Origin: an uncultured SAR116 cluster alpha proteobacterium | GTDB taxonomy: Bacteria > Pseudomonadota > Alphaproteobacteria > Puniceispirillales > Marisalimonadaceae | Direction of reading: 5' to 3' | DNA: 64,000 nt | NCBI GenBank assembly: GCA_902625215.1 | Contig: CACOAO010000006.1 | Coordinates: 31,206-95,205 of the forward strand | Part shown: positions 17,668-25,871 of the stretch, piece by piece | Layout of the letters: every line of letters begins with the position of its first letter | Numbering within the stretch: the first letter of the stretch is position 1 | Program-made: the position numbers and the translations under genes | The notes under the pieces: model-generated | Told to the model about the DNA's origin: nothing | Seen by the model: only the letters and a program-made list of their open reading frames with translations | Database searches by the model: none

Positions 17668-18267
17668 TTAAAGTCTTGAAGCCACATTTTCCCAATTAAC
17701 CAAATTATCAACGAAATTCTTTAGGTATACAGGTCTCTTATTTCTAAAGTCTATATAATATGAATGCTCCCATACATCACAACCTAGAAGTGCAGTTTGT
17801 CCAAAGCATACAGGATTTACACCATTTTCAGTTTTAGTTACTTTCAGGCCTCCATCTTGATCTTTTATTAGCCAGCACCAGCCAGATCCAAATTGTGTTG
17901 CGCCAGCATTGCAAAATTCTTCCTTGAATTTATCTATACTTCCAAAAGATTCATTTATTGCATTTTCTAATTCTGAGGGCATGCCAACTTTCGAAGGGCC
18001 CATCATTTGCCAAAATTGTTCATGATTCCAATGTTGTGATACATTATTGAAAATTCCACTTTGGGCTACACTTTTTGCATCATATGTGCCTACAATTATT
18101 TCTTCTAAACTTTTATTTTCCCATTCGGTTCCTTTAAGTAAGTTGTTCCCGTTATCCACATATGCCTTGTGATGAATATCATGATGATATTCCATTGTTT
18201 CTTTACTCATACCATTTTCTGCAAGTGCATCTATTGCATATGGCAATTCTGACAATATTAAACTCAT
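17668..18267 (-). CDS. sodB: superoxide dismutase, Fe type
   Basis: 199 residues, standard Fe/Mn-SOD length; converts superoxide to peroxide in the cytoplasm. Metal ligands are His28 (YHHDIHH), His82 (HWNHEQFW), Asp164 and His168 (CDVWEHSYY). Gln78 in the SQHWNH stretch is the position that marks iron enzymes, whereas manganese enzymes carry Gly there. AGGAG lies upstream of ATG 18267. It is monocistronic, closed by the hairpin shared with apt, and divergent from the quinone oxidoreductase gene, giving a small redox-defence neighbourhood with the GST. Confidence 0.93.
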   Translation of the reverse strand: MSLILSELPYAIDALAENGMSKETMEYHHDIHHKAYVDNGNNLLKGTEWENKSLEEIIVGTYDAKSVAQSGIFNNVSQHWNHEQFWQMMGPSKVGMPSELENAINESFGSIDKFKEEFCNAGATQFGSGWCWLIKDQDGGLKVTKTENGVNPVCFGQTALLGCDVWEHSYYIDFRNKRPVYLKNFVDNLVNWENVASRL

Positions 18268-18419
18268 AAATTTCTCCTGATTTGTTTTAATAGAAATAAT
18301 TCTAATTGTTAGTTTTACAAGTAATTAATTATAAAACGTTGATTTTGATCATCATAAATTCTAATTTGAATTAAGTCATTATAAAATGTAATGATTTTTT
18401 AAGAATTTAGGGGAATACA

Positions 18420-19403
18420 ATGAAACAAAGAGTAATATCATTAAATGATTTTGGTGCTGCAGAAAACATGAAGCTTATAGAAGCTGACATTCCAACACCT
18501 GGCCCTGGACAGATTGTTGTTAAAAATAAAGCTATCGGTTTAAACTATCTAGACACTTATTTTAGAACTGGATTATATCCTTGGCCTAATCAAGAAAAAA
18601 TTAAGATTCCAGGCTCAGAAGGAGTAGGGCATGTACATTCCATTGGATCCGACGTTAACTTTTTAAAAGAAGGTGATAAGGTCTCTTATGTTTGCCCTGT
18701 TGGAGCTTATTCAGAATATGCTCTTATAAATGAAACTCATGCAGTCCAAATTAAAGTTGATGTAGATGATTATGATGTAGCTGCTGTTACTCTTAAAGGA
18801 TTAACTACACATTATTTGATTCATTTAACATTTAAATTAGAAAGTGGTATGACAGCACTTTGTCATGCTGCTGCAGGAGGTGTTGGTCAATTGATGGGGC
18901 AGTGGGGCAGTGAAATTGGCGCCACTATGATTGGAACAGCTGGCGGTCCTGAAAAAGTAGAGGCAGCCACAAAAGCTGGCTATCATCACGCAATCGACTA
19001 CAACAGTCAGGATTTTGTTGCTGAAGTTATGAGCATTACAAATAACCAAAAATGTGATGTTGTTTATGATAGTGTTGCTAAATCAGTTTTTCCTGGTTCA
19101 TTAGATTGTTTGAAACCCAGAGGTTTATGGGCTTTATTTGGTCAATCATCAGGTCCTGTTGTTGATTTTAATTTAGGATTGCTTTCTGCAAAAGGCTCTT
19201 TGTTTGTAACCAGGCCAACTTTGTTTACATACATATCAAATAGAAATGAATATAATGATGCATCTTATCAACTTTATAGTAGAATTGCTGATGGAAGATT
19301 AAAAGTTTCTATTCATGACAGAATACCCTTAGAAAATATTGTTGATGCACATAATTTACTTGAAGGTAGAAAAACTAAAGGCGCAATTGTAATTACTCTT
19401 TAA
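18420..19403 (+). CDS. qor: NADPH:quinone oxidoreductase, zinc-free MDR family
   Basis: Medium-chain reductase of 327 residues without the zinc-binding Cys cluster of alcohol dehydrogenases. The nucleotide site is HAAAGGVGQLMGQWG near residue 145, matching Qor's AAAGGVG signature. The start LNDFGAAENMKLIEADIPTPGPGQIVV is typical of the family apart from minor changes. It reduces quinones or similar carbonyls with NADPH. GGGGA stands before ATG 18420. The GST gene follows 4 bases later, so the pair likely form a detoxification operon. Confidence 0.88.
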   Translation: MKQRVISLNDFGAAENMKLIEADIPTPGPGQIVVKNKAIGLNYLDTYFRTGLYPWPNQEKIKIPGSEGVGHVHSIGSDVNFLKEGDKVSYVCPVGAYSEYALINETHAVQIKVDVDDYDVAAVTLKGLTTHYLIHLTFKLESGMTALCHAAAGGVGQLMGQWGSEIGATMIGTAGGPEKVEAATKAGYHHAIDYNSQDFVAEVMSITNNQKCDVVYDSVAKSVFPGSLDCLKPRGLWALFGQSSGPVVDFNLGLLSAKGSLFVTRPTLFTYISNRNEYNDASYQLYSRIADGRLKVSIHDRIPLENIVDAHNLLEGRKTKGAIVITL

Positions 19404-19407
19404 AAAT

Positions 19408-20058
19408 ATGGATAAAAATATGATAGACTTATACACATGGCCTACTCCAAATGGGAGAAAAATATCAATAATGTTAGAAGAAATAGGAATAAATTATACT
19501 GTTTTTCCTATAAACATAGGAAAAGATGATCAATTTCAACCAAATTTTTTGAAAATTTCTCCTAATAATAAAATTCCTGCGATAGTAGACAAAGAAAATA
19601 ACAATTATTCACTCTTTGAGTCAGGTGCAATTCTGATGTATTTGGCTGAAAAAAGTGGGATGCTATTAGATAAATCTAATTCTGACGAATATTTCAGAAC
19701 AATTGAATGGGTTATGTGGCAAATGGGAGGCGTAGGTCCTATGTTTGGCCAGGTACATCATTTTGTAAAATATAATAAAGGAAAATCTAATTATGCTGAA
19801 GAAAGATATTCTAAGGAAGCTAAAAGATTATACAGAGTAATGGATGATCGACTAGGTAAACATCAATATATTTCTGGAAAAAAATATAGCATTGCTGATA
19901 TTTCTATATGGCCATGGACGGCAAGATTTGACTGGCAGGAGATAGATATTAATGATTATCCAAATGTTACTAGATGGTATAGAGAAATGGTAGATAGGCC
20001 AGCTGTTCAAAAAGGATGGCAAGTGCCGCAAAATGATCAGGTAATACCATTGCCATAA
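19408..20058 (+). CDS. glutathione S-transferase family protein
   Basis: 216 residues with an N-terminal thioredoxin-like domain and a helical C-terminal domain. The segment YTWPTPNGRKISIMLEEIG and the later KIPAIVDKE and FESGAILMYLAEKSG are the glutathione-binding elements. TPNG at the active site groups it with YfcG/YghU (Nu-class) enzymes that act on disulfides and peroxides, which lack the usual Ser/Cys. A second in-frame ATG at 19420 is an equally plausible start. It is transcribed with qor. Confidence 0.87.
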   Translation: MDKNMIDLYTWPTPNGRKISIMLEEIGINYTVFPINIGKDDQFQPNFLKISPNNKIPAIVDKENNNYSLFESGAILMYLAEKSGMLLDKSNSDEYFRTIEWVMWQMGGVGPMFGQVHHFVKYNKGKSNYAEERYSKEAKRLYRVMDDRLGKHQYISGKKYSIADISIWPWTARFDWQEIDINDYPNVTRWYREMVDRPAVQKGWQVPQNDQVIPLP

Positions 20059-20074
20059 TCCATTTATAAATTAG

Positions 20075-20088
20075 TTTTAAATTTAAAA
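20075..20088. terminator. weak AT-only palindrome between convergent genes
   Basis: TTTTAAATTTAAAA is a perfect 14-base palindrome followed by TTTTTATT. It lies in the 36-base gap between the convergent GST and arsJ stop codons. It has no G/C pairs, so as a terminator it would be weak. In DNA this AT-rich it may be chance. Confidence 0.25.
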
Positions 20089-20094
20089 TTTTTA

Positions 20095-21333
20095 TTAAAT
20101 TTTAATATATTTCAAATTTAGTTTTTGAATGGATAATCTATTTAACAAAAGCAAAATTGAAGTAATAAAAAGGCACATTGTGAAGCCTCCATATTGGAAG
20201 GTAAGTCCAGATAATATTGTTCCAATTAATCTACCAAAAGCATTGGACATATAATAAAATCCAACATCAAGTGTTACTCTTTTGTTATTTGTATAATTTA
20301 AAATTAAAAAAGAATGAATAGATGAATTAATAGCAAAAACAAATCCAAACATAAAAAGTAAAAATGTAACATTGTAAATACTATATTCTTCAAAATAATA
20401 ATTGAAGCTTATTAAGAGTAGAGGAATTGCTGTTAGAAACCCTGACCAGAACTTAGTTTGTTTACTGAAAGATTTATCTTTTGATAGTATTTTGGGGGTA
20501 ATGGTCTGAACAATTCCGTAAAATATAATCCATGACGCCATAAATGTTCCGATAATAAAAAAAGCTTTTTTATTTCCGTCCAATGAACCATCCGATAAAG
20601 CCGAATATAAAAATATAGGTAACCCTACTACAAACCATGTATCTCTTGATCCAAAAAGAAAAACTCTTCCAAGGCTAAGGTAATTAACATCTTTATTTTT
20701 AGAAAAAACCTCTGAAAACTTTGATTTCTTATTAACTTCAGAAATATTATTTTTTAAATTAATTAATAATAGAACGAAAATCAAAGCAAGAATTAAGGCC
20801 ATTATTATAAGTGAGATTTCAAAGCTAGTAAAAGAAAGAAGAAGAGCTCCTGTTAGAAATCCAAACCCTTTAACAGCATTCTTAGAGCCTGTCATGAGAG
20901 AAACCCATTTAAATAATTTTGAGTTTTTATTAGGGGATAGTAGTTTAACAGAGCTTTTAGCGCTCATCTTTGTTAAATCTTTAGCAATACCAGACAAACC
21001 TTGTGTAAACATTACAAAAATAACTGATAAAGTAGTGCTCCATGTTTGATCAAGTTGAGTTAAAATCATTAAAGAGAATATTTGAAGAATTATTCCAGAA
21101 AACAAGGTCGTATTAAGGCCAAATTTTTTTGCAATCCACCCAGCTCCAAGGTTGGTAATCATGCCTAAAAATTCATATAACAAAAACAAATATGCTAATT
21201 GAAGGGGTGTGTAACCTAGAACATGAAAATGAAGTAAAACTAACATCCTCAATGCACCATCAGTTAACATAAAAAACCAATAAGCAAGTGTGATTAAAGT
21301 AAAAGAAATTTCGTTGTTATTAAGTTTGATCAT
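20095..21333 (-). CDS. arsJ: ArsJ-like organoarsenical efflux MFS transporter
   Basis: 412 residues with about 12 helices. The N-terminal signature LTDGALRMLVLLHFHVLGYTPLQLA, YEFLGMITNLGAGWIAKKFG and QGLSGIAKDLTKMSAKSSVK are characteristic of ArsJ (first run given only to show the motif region, residues about 24-48). ArsJ exports 1-arseno-3-phosphoglycerate, the unstable product that a dedicated GAPDH makes from arsenate, so the pair expels arsenate. Here that GAPDH gene is directly upstream, 4 bases away, on the same strand. This conserved gene pair strongly supports the call. Confidence 0.88.
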   Translation of the reverse strand: MIKLNNNEISFTLITLAYWFFMLTDGALRMLVLLHFHVLGYTPLQLAYLFLLYEFLGMITNLGAGWIAKKFGLNTTLFSGIILQIFSLMILTQLDQTWSTTLSVIFVMFTQGLSGIAKDLTKMSAKSSVKLLSPNKNSKLFKWVSLMTGSKNAVKGFGFLTGALLLSFTSFEISLIIMALILALIFVLLLINLKNNISEVNKKSKFSEVFSKNKDVNYLSLGRVFLFGSRDTWFVVGLPIFLYSALSDGSLDGNKKAFFIIGTFMASWIIFYGIVQTITPKILSKDKSFSKQTKFWSGFLTAIPLLLISFNYYFEEYSIYNVTFLLFMFGFVFAINSSIHSFLILNYTNNKRVTLDVGFYYMSNAFGRLIGTILSGLTFQYGGFTMCLFITSILLLLNRLSIQKLNLKYIKI

Positions 21334-21337
21334 TATT

Positions 21338-22336
21338 TTAAGAAGTTTTAACCACCATATTCACTATATCTACCAATCTATTGGCATAACCCCATTCATT
21401 ATCATACCAAGCATAGATCTTAACCTGTGTTTCATTAACAACCATTGTAGATAAGCTATCAATAACTGAGCTTCTAGGGTCATTTATAAAGTCAGTTGAG
21501 ACTAATGGACGTTCTTCGTATCCTAAAATGTTTTTTAATTCGTTTTCACTTGCTAATTTAAGTAGGTTGTTTATTTGATCCTTGTTAGTTGATGATTTCA
21601 TCTCAAAAACACAATCCGTTAAAGAGCTATTTAAAATAGGGACTCTGACTGCGTGTCCATTTAATCTTCCTTTTAATTCTGGATAAATTAATGAAATAGC
21701 TTTAGCTGAACCTGTGGTGGTAGGTATTAAGTTATTAATTGCAGACCTGCCTCTTCTAAGGTCATTATGAGGAATATCAACTAGAGTTTGGCTATTAGTT
21801 AAATTATGAATAGTTGTTATAGAACCGTGATTTATACCAATATTTTCATGTAAAACTTTAATAATCGGGGCTATGCAGTTTGTAGTACAACTTGCCCCTG
21901 TTATTATATTGTGTTTCTTTGGTTTATAAACCTTATGATTAACTCCATAAGCAATATTTACAATATTATTCTCATTTATTGGTGCTGAAACAATTACCTT
22001 TTTGACCCCTTTGTCAAAATATTTTTGAAGTTTTGAAGAACTTTTGTATACACCTGTGCAGTCAATCATTATGTCTACGTCATCTAAGCTGAGGTCATTA
22101 ATATTTTCAACAAAAGTTGCTTTTATAGATTTGCCATCAATCTTTATTTCATCTTTACCTTCTTCTATATTTGCTTGCCATTTTCCGTGAATACTATCAA
22201 ATTCAATACTATGAATTAATGAGTTGGTATTGCCATTTAACTCGTTAATGTATTTAACATTAAAATTTTTAGAAATTAAAAGTTTGAGGACAAGTTTACC
22301 AATCCTGCCAATACCATTTATTGCTAAGTTGACCAT
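21338..22336 (-). CDS. gap: glyceraldehyde-3-phosphate dehydrogenase, arsJ-associated
   Basis: About 332 residues. The NAD-binding NGIGRIGK is at the N-terminus, the active-site GASCTTNC near residue 146, and the C-terminal WYDNEWGYANR completes the family pattern. In arsJ operons this enzyme uses arsenate in place of phosphate and produces 1-arseno-3-phosphoglycerate for export. Whether it also serves glycolysis here is open. I start it at ATG 22336, with GAGG 6 bases upstream, rather than at TTG 22348. It is divergent from phoR, placing arsenate detoxification beside phosphate sensing and uptake. Confidence 0.88.
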   Translation of the reverse strand: MVNLAINGIGRIGKLVLKLLISKNFNVKYINELNGNTNSLIHSIEFDSIHGKWQANIEEGKDEIKIDGKSIKATFVENINDLSLDDVDIMIDCTGVYKSSSKLQKYFDKGVKKVIVSAPINENNIVNIAYGVNHKVYKPKKHNIITGASCTTNCIAPIIKVLHENIGINHGSITTIHNLTNSQTLVDIPHNDLRRGRSAINNLIPTTTGSAKAISLIYPELKGRLNGHAVRVPILNSSLTDCVFEMKSSTNKDQINNLLKLASENELKNILGYEERPLVSTDFINDPRSSVIDSLSTMVVNETQVKIYAWYDNEWGYANRLVDIVNMVVKTS

Positions 22337-22453
22337 CCTGAACCTCAAAACTCCTAATAGATTATTATATCTATTTAATGATGTGACAAATTAATGTAAA
22401 CTTATTTAAAGTTTATTCATTACAGATTTATTAAATTTCAAGAAATTTTTAAT
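22337..22453. promoter_or_regulatory. divergent promoter region between gap-arsJ and phoR
   Basis: 117 AT-rich bases drive the arsenate pair leftward and phoR rightward. A single CTGTAAT half-site is present on the minus strand (22419-22425) and ATGTAAA on the plus strand (22394-22400). Neither has a matching repeat 11 bases away, so no full Pho box can be claimed here. Confidence 0.35.
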
Positions 22454-23491
22454 ATGAGCAATAAAATTATACCATCTAATATTAAAAACTTAAGCCAACT
22501 TCTGGACGATGGTCTAATACTTTGTGATAAACTTGGAGTTATTATATCATCAAATTCCATCGCACAACAATTTCTAAACAAGAATTTAAACAAGAAAAAT
22601 ATCTCTGAATTCATTCAAATAGATGAATTTAAAAATTTAGAAGAAAGTCATTCAAATGGAAATTTAAATGATGAATTTCATTTTCAAACCAATGATATTT
22701 TAAAAAGATCCCTTATTACTAAAGCAACAAAAATAGAAGATAATTTGTACGCAATTCTTTTGCTTGATATGACACTTCAAAGAAATCTTGAAAAAGTTAG
22801 AAGAGACTTTGTGGCAAATGTAAGTCATGAACTAAGATCTCCCTTAACAAGCTTAGTTGGTTTTATTGAAACTTTATTGTCTGGTTCAGTTAATGATGAA
22901 AAAGACCGTAATAAATTTCTAAAAATTATGGATGAAGAAGCAAAGCGAATGAATAGATTGATAGATGACATATTGTCATTATCAAAAGTAGAAACAGAAG
23001 AACATATTACACCCAACACAACTATTTCACTCATAGACCCAATAAAACATATTATTTCATCCATTAATGAAAAAGATTTAAAAGAAGAAAACAAAATATT
23101 AATTGAGGATTTAAGAAGCAATCCTAATAAAAATTGTTTTATTAGCGGAGATATTGATGAAATCAATCAAGTATTCGTTAATCTGTTAGAAAATGCCATC
23201 AAATATGGTTTTGATAATACTAATGTCATAGTGAGAATTGAACAGGAAAAAAATAACGAAATTAAAGTTAGTGTTATTAATAGTGGAGAAGGAATACCTG
23301 ATAAATATATAGATAGGCTAACTGAAAGATTTTTTCGTGTTGATAAAGCAAGATCAAGGAAAATAGGTGGCACTGGTCTTGGCTTAGCAATTGTAAAGCA
23401 CATTCTAATCAAGCATAGAGCACAATTATCTATTAACAGCATTCGTAATCAAGAAACTAACTTCTCAATTACTTTCCCAATAATAAATTAA
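22454..23491 (+). CDS. phoR: PhoR-like sensor histidine kinase without membrane segment
   Basis: 345 residues: a PAS-like sensor domain at about 15-105, a dimerisation/phosphoacceptor domain with His125 in FVANVSHELRSPLTSLVGFIETL, and an HATPase domain with the N-box NLLENAIKYG and the G-boxes GEGIPDK and GGTGLGLAIVK. The HisKA sequence is typical of PhoR. Unlike E. coli PhoR there is no N-terminal transmembrane helix, and extending the frame upstream reaches a stop after about 18 non-hydrophobic residues. It should control PhoB at 25114, with the Pit transporter gene between them. Confidence 0.85.
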   Translation: MSNKIIPSNIKNLSQLLDDGLILCDKLGVIISSNSIAQQFLNKNLNKKNISEFIQIDEFKNLEESHSNGNLNDEFHFQTNDILKRSLITKATKIEDNLYAILLLDMTLQRNLEKVRRDFVANVSHELRSPLTSLVGFIETLLSGSVNDEKDRNKFLKIMDEEAKRMNRLIDDILSLSKVETEEHITPNTTISLIDPIKHIISSINEKDLKEENKILIEDLRSNPNKNCFISGDIDEINQVFVNLLENAIKYGFDNTNVIVRIEQEKNNEIKVSVINSGEGIPDKYIDRLTERFFRVDKARSRKIGGTGLGLAIVKHILIKHRAQLSINSIRNQETNFSITFPIIN

Positions 23492-23493
23492 AA

Positions 23494-23515
23494 CTGTAAT
23501 AAAAATGTAATATTT
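23494..23515 (+). promoter_or_regulatory. candidate Pho box upstream of pit
   Basis: CTGTAATAAAA followed directly by ATGTAATATTT forms two 11-base direct repeats sharing TGTAATA. Known PhoB sites are tandem 11-base units of CTGTCAT-N4 form, including in rhizobia. It lies just after the phoR stop and 44 bases before the TTG start of pit, a suitable place for Pi-starvation control of the transporter. Confidence 0.5.
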
Positions 23516-23558
23516 AACATTTAAGACGATTTCATAATAAATGTTAAGGAGTTGTTGA

Positions 23559-25010
23559 TTGAGTAATAATAATAATAATACAGATTACAGATATGTTAAT
23601 GATCTAAGGCGATTAGCTTATTCTCAAGGCAAATTAATCGAACAAAAAAAATTCTTAATATTATTAGGAATTGCAGCAATTTTTTTAATATTAGTTGCAG
23701 TGGCTGTTGAGCAATATATTTCTTTAGGAAGTGAGCAAACTTTTATTTTAGTTGCTGCTGCAATGGTTGGTGGATATATGGCACTCAATATTGGCGCAAA
23801 TGATGTTGCCAATAACATGGGACCAGCAGTAGGTGGAAAAGTTATCTCTGTAGGCACTGCAGTTGTTATTGCAGCAATATGTGAAAGTTCTGGTGCGTTA
23901 TTAGCTGGAGGAGATGTAGTTAGCACTGTCTCAAAAGGGATTATATCTCCAGGTGAATTTATAAACACCACACAATTTAGATATTTGATGTTAAGTGCAT
24001 TATTAGCTGCTGCTCTTTGGATAAATATAGCTACTTTTTTTAATTCGCCTGTATCAACAACCCATTCCATTGTAGGAGGTATTCTAGGTGCAGGTCTTAC
24101 AGTTGCAGGGGCTTCTATTGTAAATTGGGGCACAATGGCTAAAATAGCTGCTAGTTGGGTTATTTCTCCTGTTTTTGGAGGTGTTGTAGCTGCACTATTA
24201 TTATATTTAATTATAATTAAAATTCTAAATGTAAAAGATAAAAGAGAAGCTGCCTCTAAATGGGTTCCAATTTTGATTTCTTTGATGGCGGGCGCTTTTA
24301 CAGCATATATGGCTCTAAAAGGGCTCAAAAAGATTTATAAATTTAGTAGTAATGAAGTATATATCTATACTGTTATTTTTGTGGTACTAGCTTATTTTCT
24401 TTCAAAACCATACATTAAAAATAAGGTAAAATCTTTAGAAAACAAGAAAGAAGATATTTATAAATTATTTCATTTGCCTCTTCTATTTGGTGTTGCACTA
24501 TTATGTTTTGCTCATGGTGCCAACGATGTAGCTAATGCTGTTGGCCCACTTGCTGCAATAGTAAGTACATTTACACCGAATGAAGGTATAGCTGCAAAAG
24601 TGTCTATCCCGTTATGGGTAATGGTTATTGGAGCAATAGGTATCGCTTTAGGGCTATTATTATTTGGTCCTAAATTGATAAATACAGTAGGTCAAAAAAT
24701 AACAAGATTAAATGCCCCAAGAGCTTATTGCGTAGCTTTGTCTTCTGCAATTACAGTGTTAATTGCCACAACCTTAGGATTACCAGTTAGCTCTACTCAT
24801 ATTGCCATAGGAGCTATTTTTGGGATTGGTTTTTTAAGAGAGTTTAGAGAAAATCCAGAAAGGAATTCATCCTCAACCTCAAGAGCTAAAAGAAAGTTGG
24901 TTAGAAGAAATTTTGCATATTCAATAGGTGCAGCTTGGATAATAACTGTTCCTGCGTCAGCTACCATTGCAGGTATTATTTATTATTTATTAAGCATCAC
25001 TTCTGTATAA
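23559..25010 (+). CDS. pit: inorganic phosphate transporter, Pit family
   Basis: 483 residues with about 10-12 helices and two copies of the PiT signature: GANDVANNMGPAVGG near residue 80 and GANDVANAVGPLA near residue 325. Each is paired with a later PVSTTHS/PVSSTHI motif. It moves metal-phosphate with protons or sodium at moderate affinity. The start is TTG 23559 with AAGGAG 7 bases upstream. A polar Asn-rich N-terminus of about 30 residues precedes the first helix. It sits between phoR and phoB with a candidate Pho box in front, in a place where many bacteria carry pstSCAB-phoU. Confidence 0.92.
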   Translation: MSNNNNNTDYRYVNDLRRLAYSQGKLIEQKKFLILLGIAAIFLILVAVAVEQYISLGSEQTFILVAAAMVGGYMALNIGANDVANNMGPAVGGKVISVGTAVVIAAICESSGALLAGGDVVSTVSKGIISPGEFINTTQFRYLMLSALLAAALWINIATFFNSPVSTTHSIVGGILGAGLTVAGASIVNWGTMAKIAASWVISPVFGGVVAALLLYLIIIKILNVKDKREAASKWVPILISLMAGAFTAYMALKGLKKIYKFSSNEVYIYTVIFVVLAYFLSKPYIKNKVKSLENKKEDIYKLFHLPLLFGVALLCFAHGANDVANAVGPLAAIVSTFTPNEGIAAKVSIPLWVMVIGAIGIALGLLLFGPKLINTVGQKITRLNAPRAYCVALSSAITVLIATTLGLPVSSTHIAIGAIFGIGFLREFRENPERNSSSTSRAKRKLVRRNFAYSIGAAWIITVPASATIAGIIYYLLSITSV

Positions 25011-25081
25011 AATATTAATTTTATAAGTTTAAAAATGTAGTTATTCATTTATAAAAAATTGTTATTAAAGAAATAAAAAAT

Positions 25082-25105
25082 CATATAGGTTTATGTAAAC
25101 ATATG
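25082..25105. promoter_or_regulatory. inverted repeat just upstream of phoB
   Basis: CATAT-AG-GTTTA-TG-TAAAC-ATATG forms two nested inverted arms centred on TG, ending 8 bases before the phoB start codon. It could be a protein-binding site or a leader hairpin that limits ribosome access. No clear Shine-Dalgarno sequence is seen for phoB, which makes the second option worth considering. Confidence 0.35.
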
Positions 25106-25113
25106 AATTCAAA

Positions 25114-25815
25114 ATGAATGCAAACATTTTAATAGCTGACGATGAACCTAATCAATTAGAATTGATGTCCTTCAATTTATCTAATGCTGGCTATTCTATT
25201 ATTAAAGCTACAAACGGCAAGGAGGCTATCGAGTTGATTGAAAATCATTCTCCTGATTTAATAATTTTAGATTGGATGATGCCAAAAATGTCAGGCATTG
25301 ATGTATGCCGAACTTTAAGGTCTAGGTCAGAAACCAAACAAATACCAATAATTATTTTAAGTGCTAGAAGTGAGGACACAGATAAGTCTCTTGGTTTAGA
25401 TACTGGAGCTGACGATTATATTTCTAAGCCATTTTCTCCAAAAGAGCTCATCTCTAGAGTAAAGGCTTTACTCAGGCGTGCTAGACCTGCGCTTGTTAAC
25501 GATATATTGCAATATAATGACCTAACATTGTCTTTGAGTGAAATGAAAGTAACTTATAAAAACAATAATGTAAAACTTGGACCAAAAGAGTTCAAATTGC
25601 TTTCATTATTAATGGAAAGACCAGGGCATATTTTTTCCAGAGGTAAGTTGTTGGATTTGGTTTGGGGCCATGGTGTTTATGTTGAAGAAAGAACAGTAGA
25701 TGTTCACATGAGTAGACTAAGAAAGGCACTCAAAACAGCTTCAGATGAAAAATCAGACCCTATAAGAACCGTAAGAGATGGTGGTTACGGGCTATTCACA
25801 AATAAAATTATTTAA
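25114..25815 (+). CDS. phoB: phosphate regulon response regulator PhoB
   Basis: 233 residues. The receiver domain has the acidic pocket Asp9/Asp10, phosphoacceptor Asp53 in ILDWMMP and Lys105 in SKPF. The C-terminal OmpR-type winged helix includes LGPKEFKLLSLLMERPG and the recognition helix in VDVHMSRLRKAL. The WMMP motif and the wing sequence are typical of PhoB. It should be phosphorylated by the kinase at 22454 when phosphate is short. It is the third gene of the phoR-pit-phoB set, after a 103-base gap with its own possible promoter. Confidence 0.9.
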   Translation: MNANILIADDEPNQLELMSFNLSNAGYSIIKATNGKEAIELIENHSPDLIILDWMMPKMSGIDVCRTLRSRSETKQIPIIILSARSEDTDKSLGLDTGADDYISKPFSPKELISRVKALLRRARPALVNDILQYNDLTLSLSEMKVTYKNNNVKLGPKEFKLLSLLMERPGHIFSRGKLLDLVWGHGVYVEERTVDVHMSRLRKALKTASDEKSDPIRTVRDGGYGLFTNKII

Positions 25816-25871
25816 ATTATTAATATTTATGATATTTTAAATATATAAATTTTTTTAAGTAATTGATATAT

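Noticed and set aside
22825..23442. Two minus-strand open frames of 113 and 91 codons
   Set aside because: Both are antisense to the conserved kinase domains of phoR.
23624..24328. 234-codon minus-strand open frame
   Set aside because: It lies wholly inside pit, which has clear PiT motifs and a strong ribosome site; the antisense frame shows no family signature.
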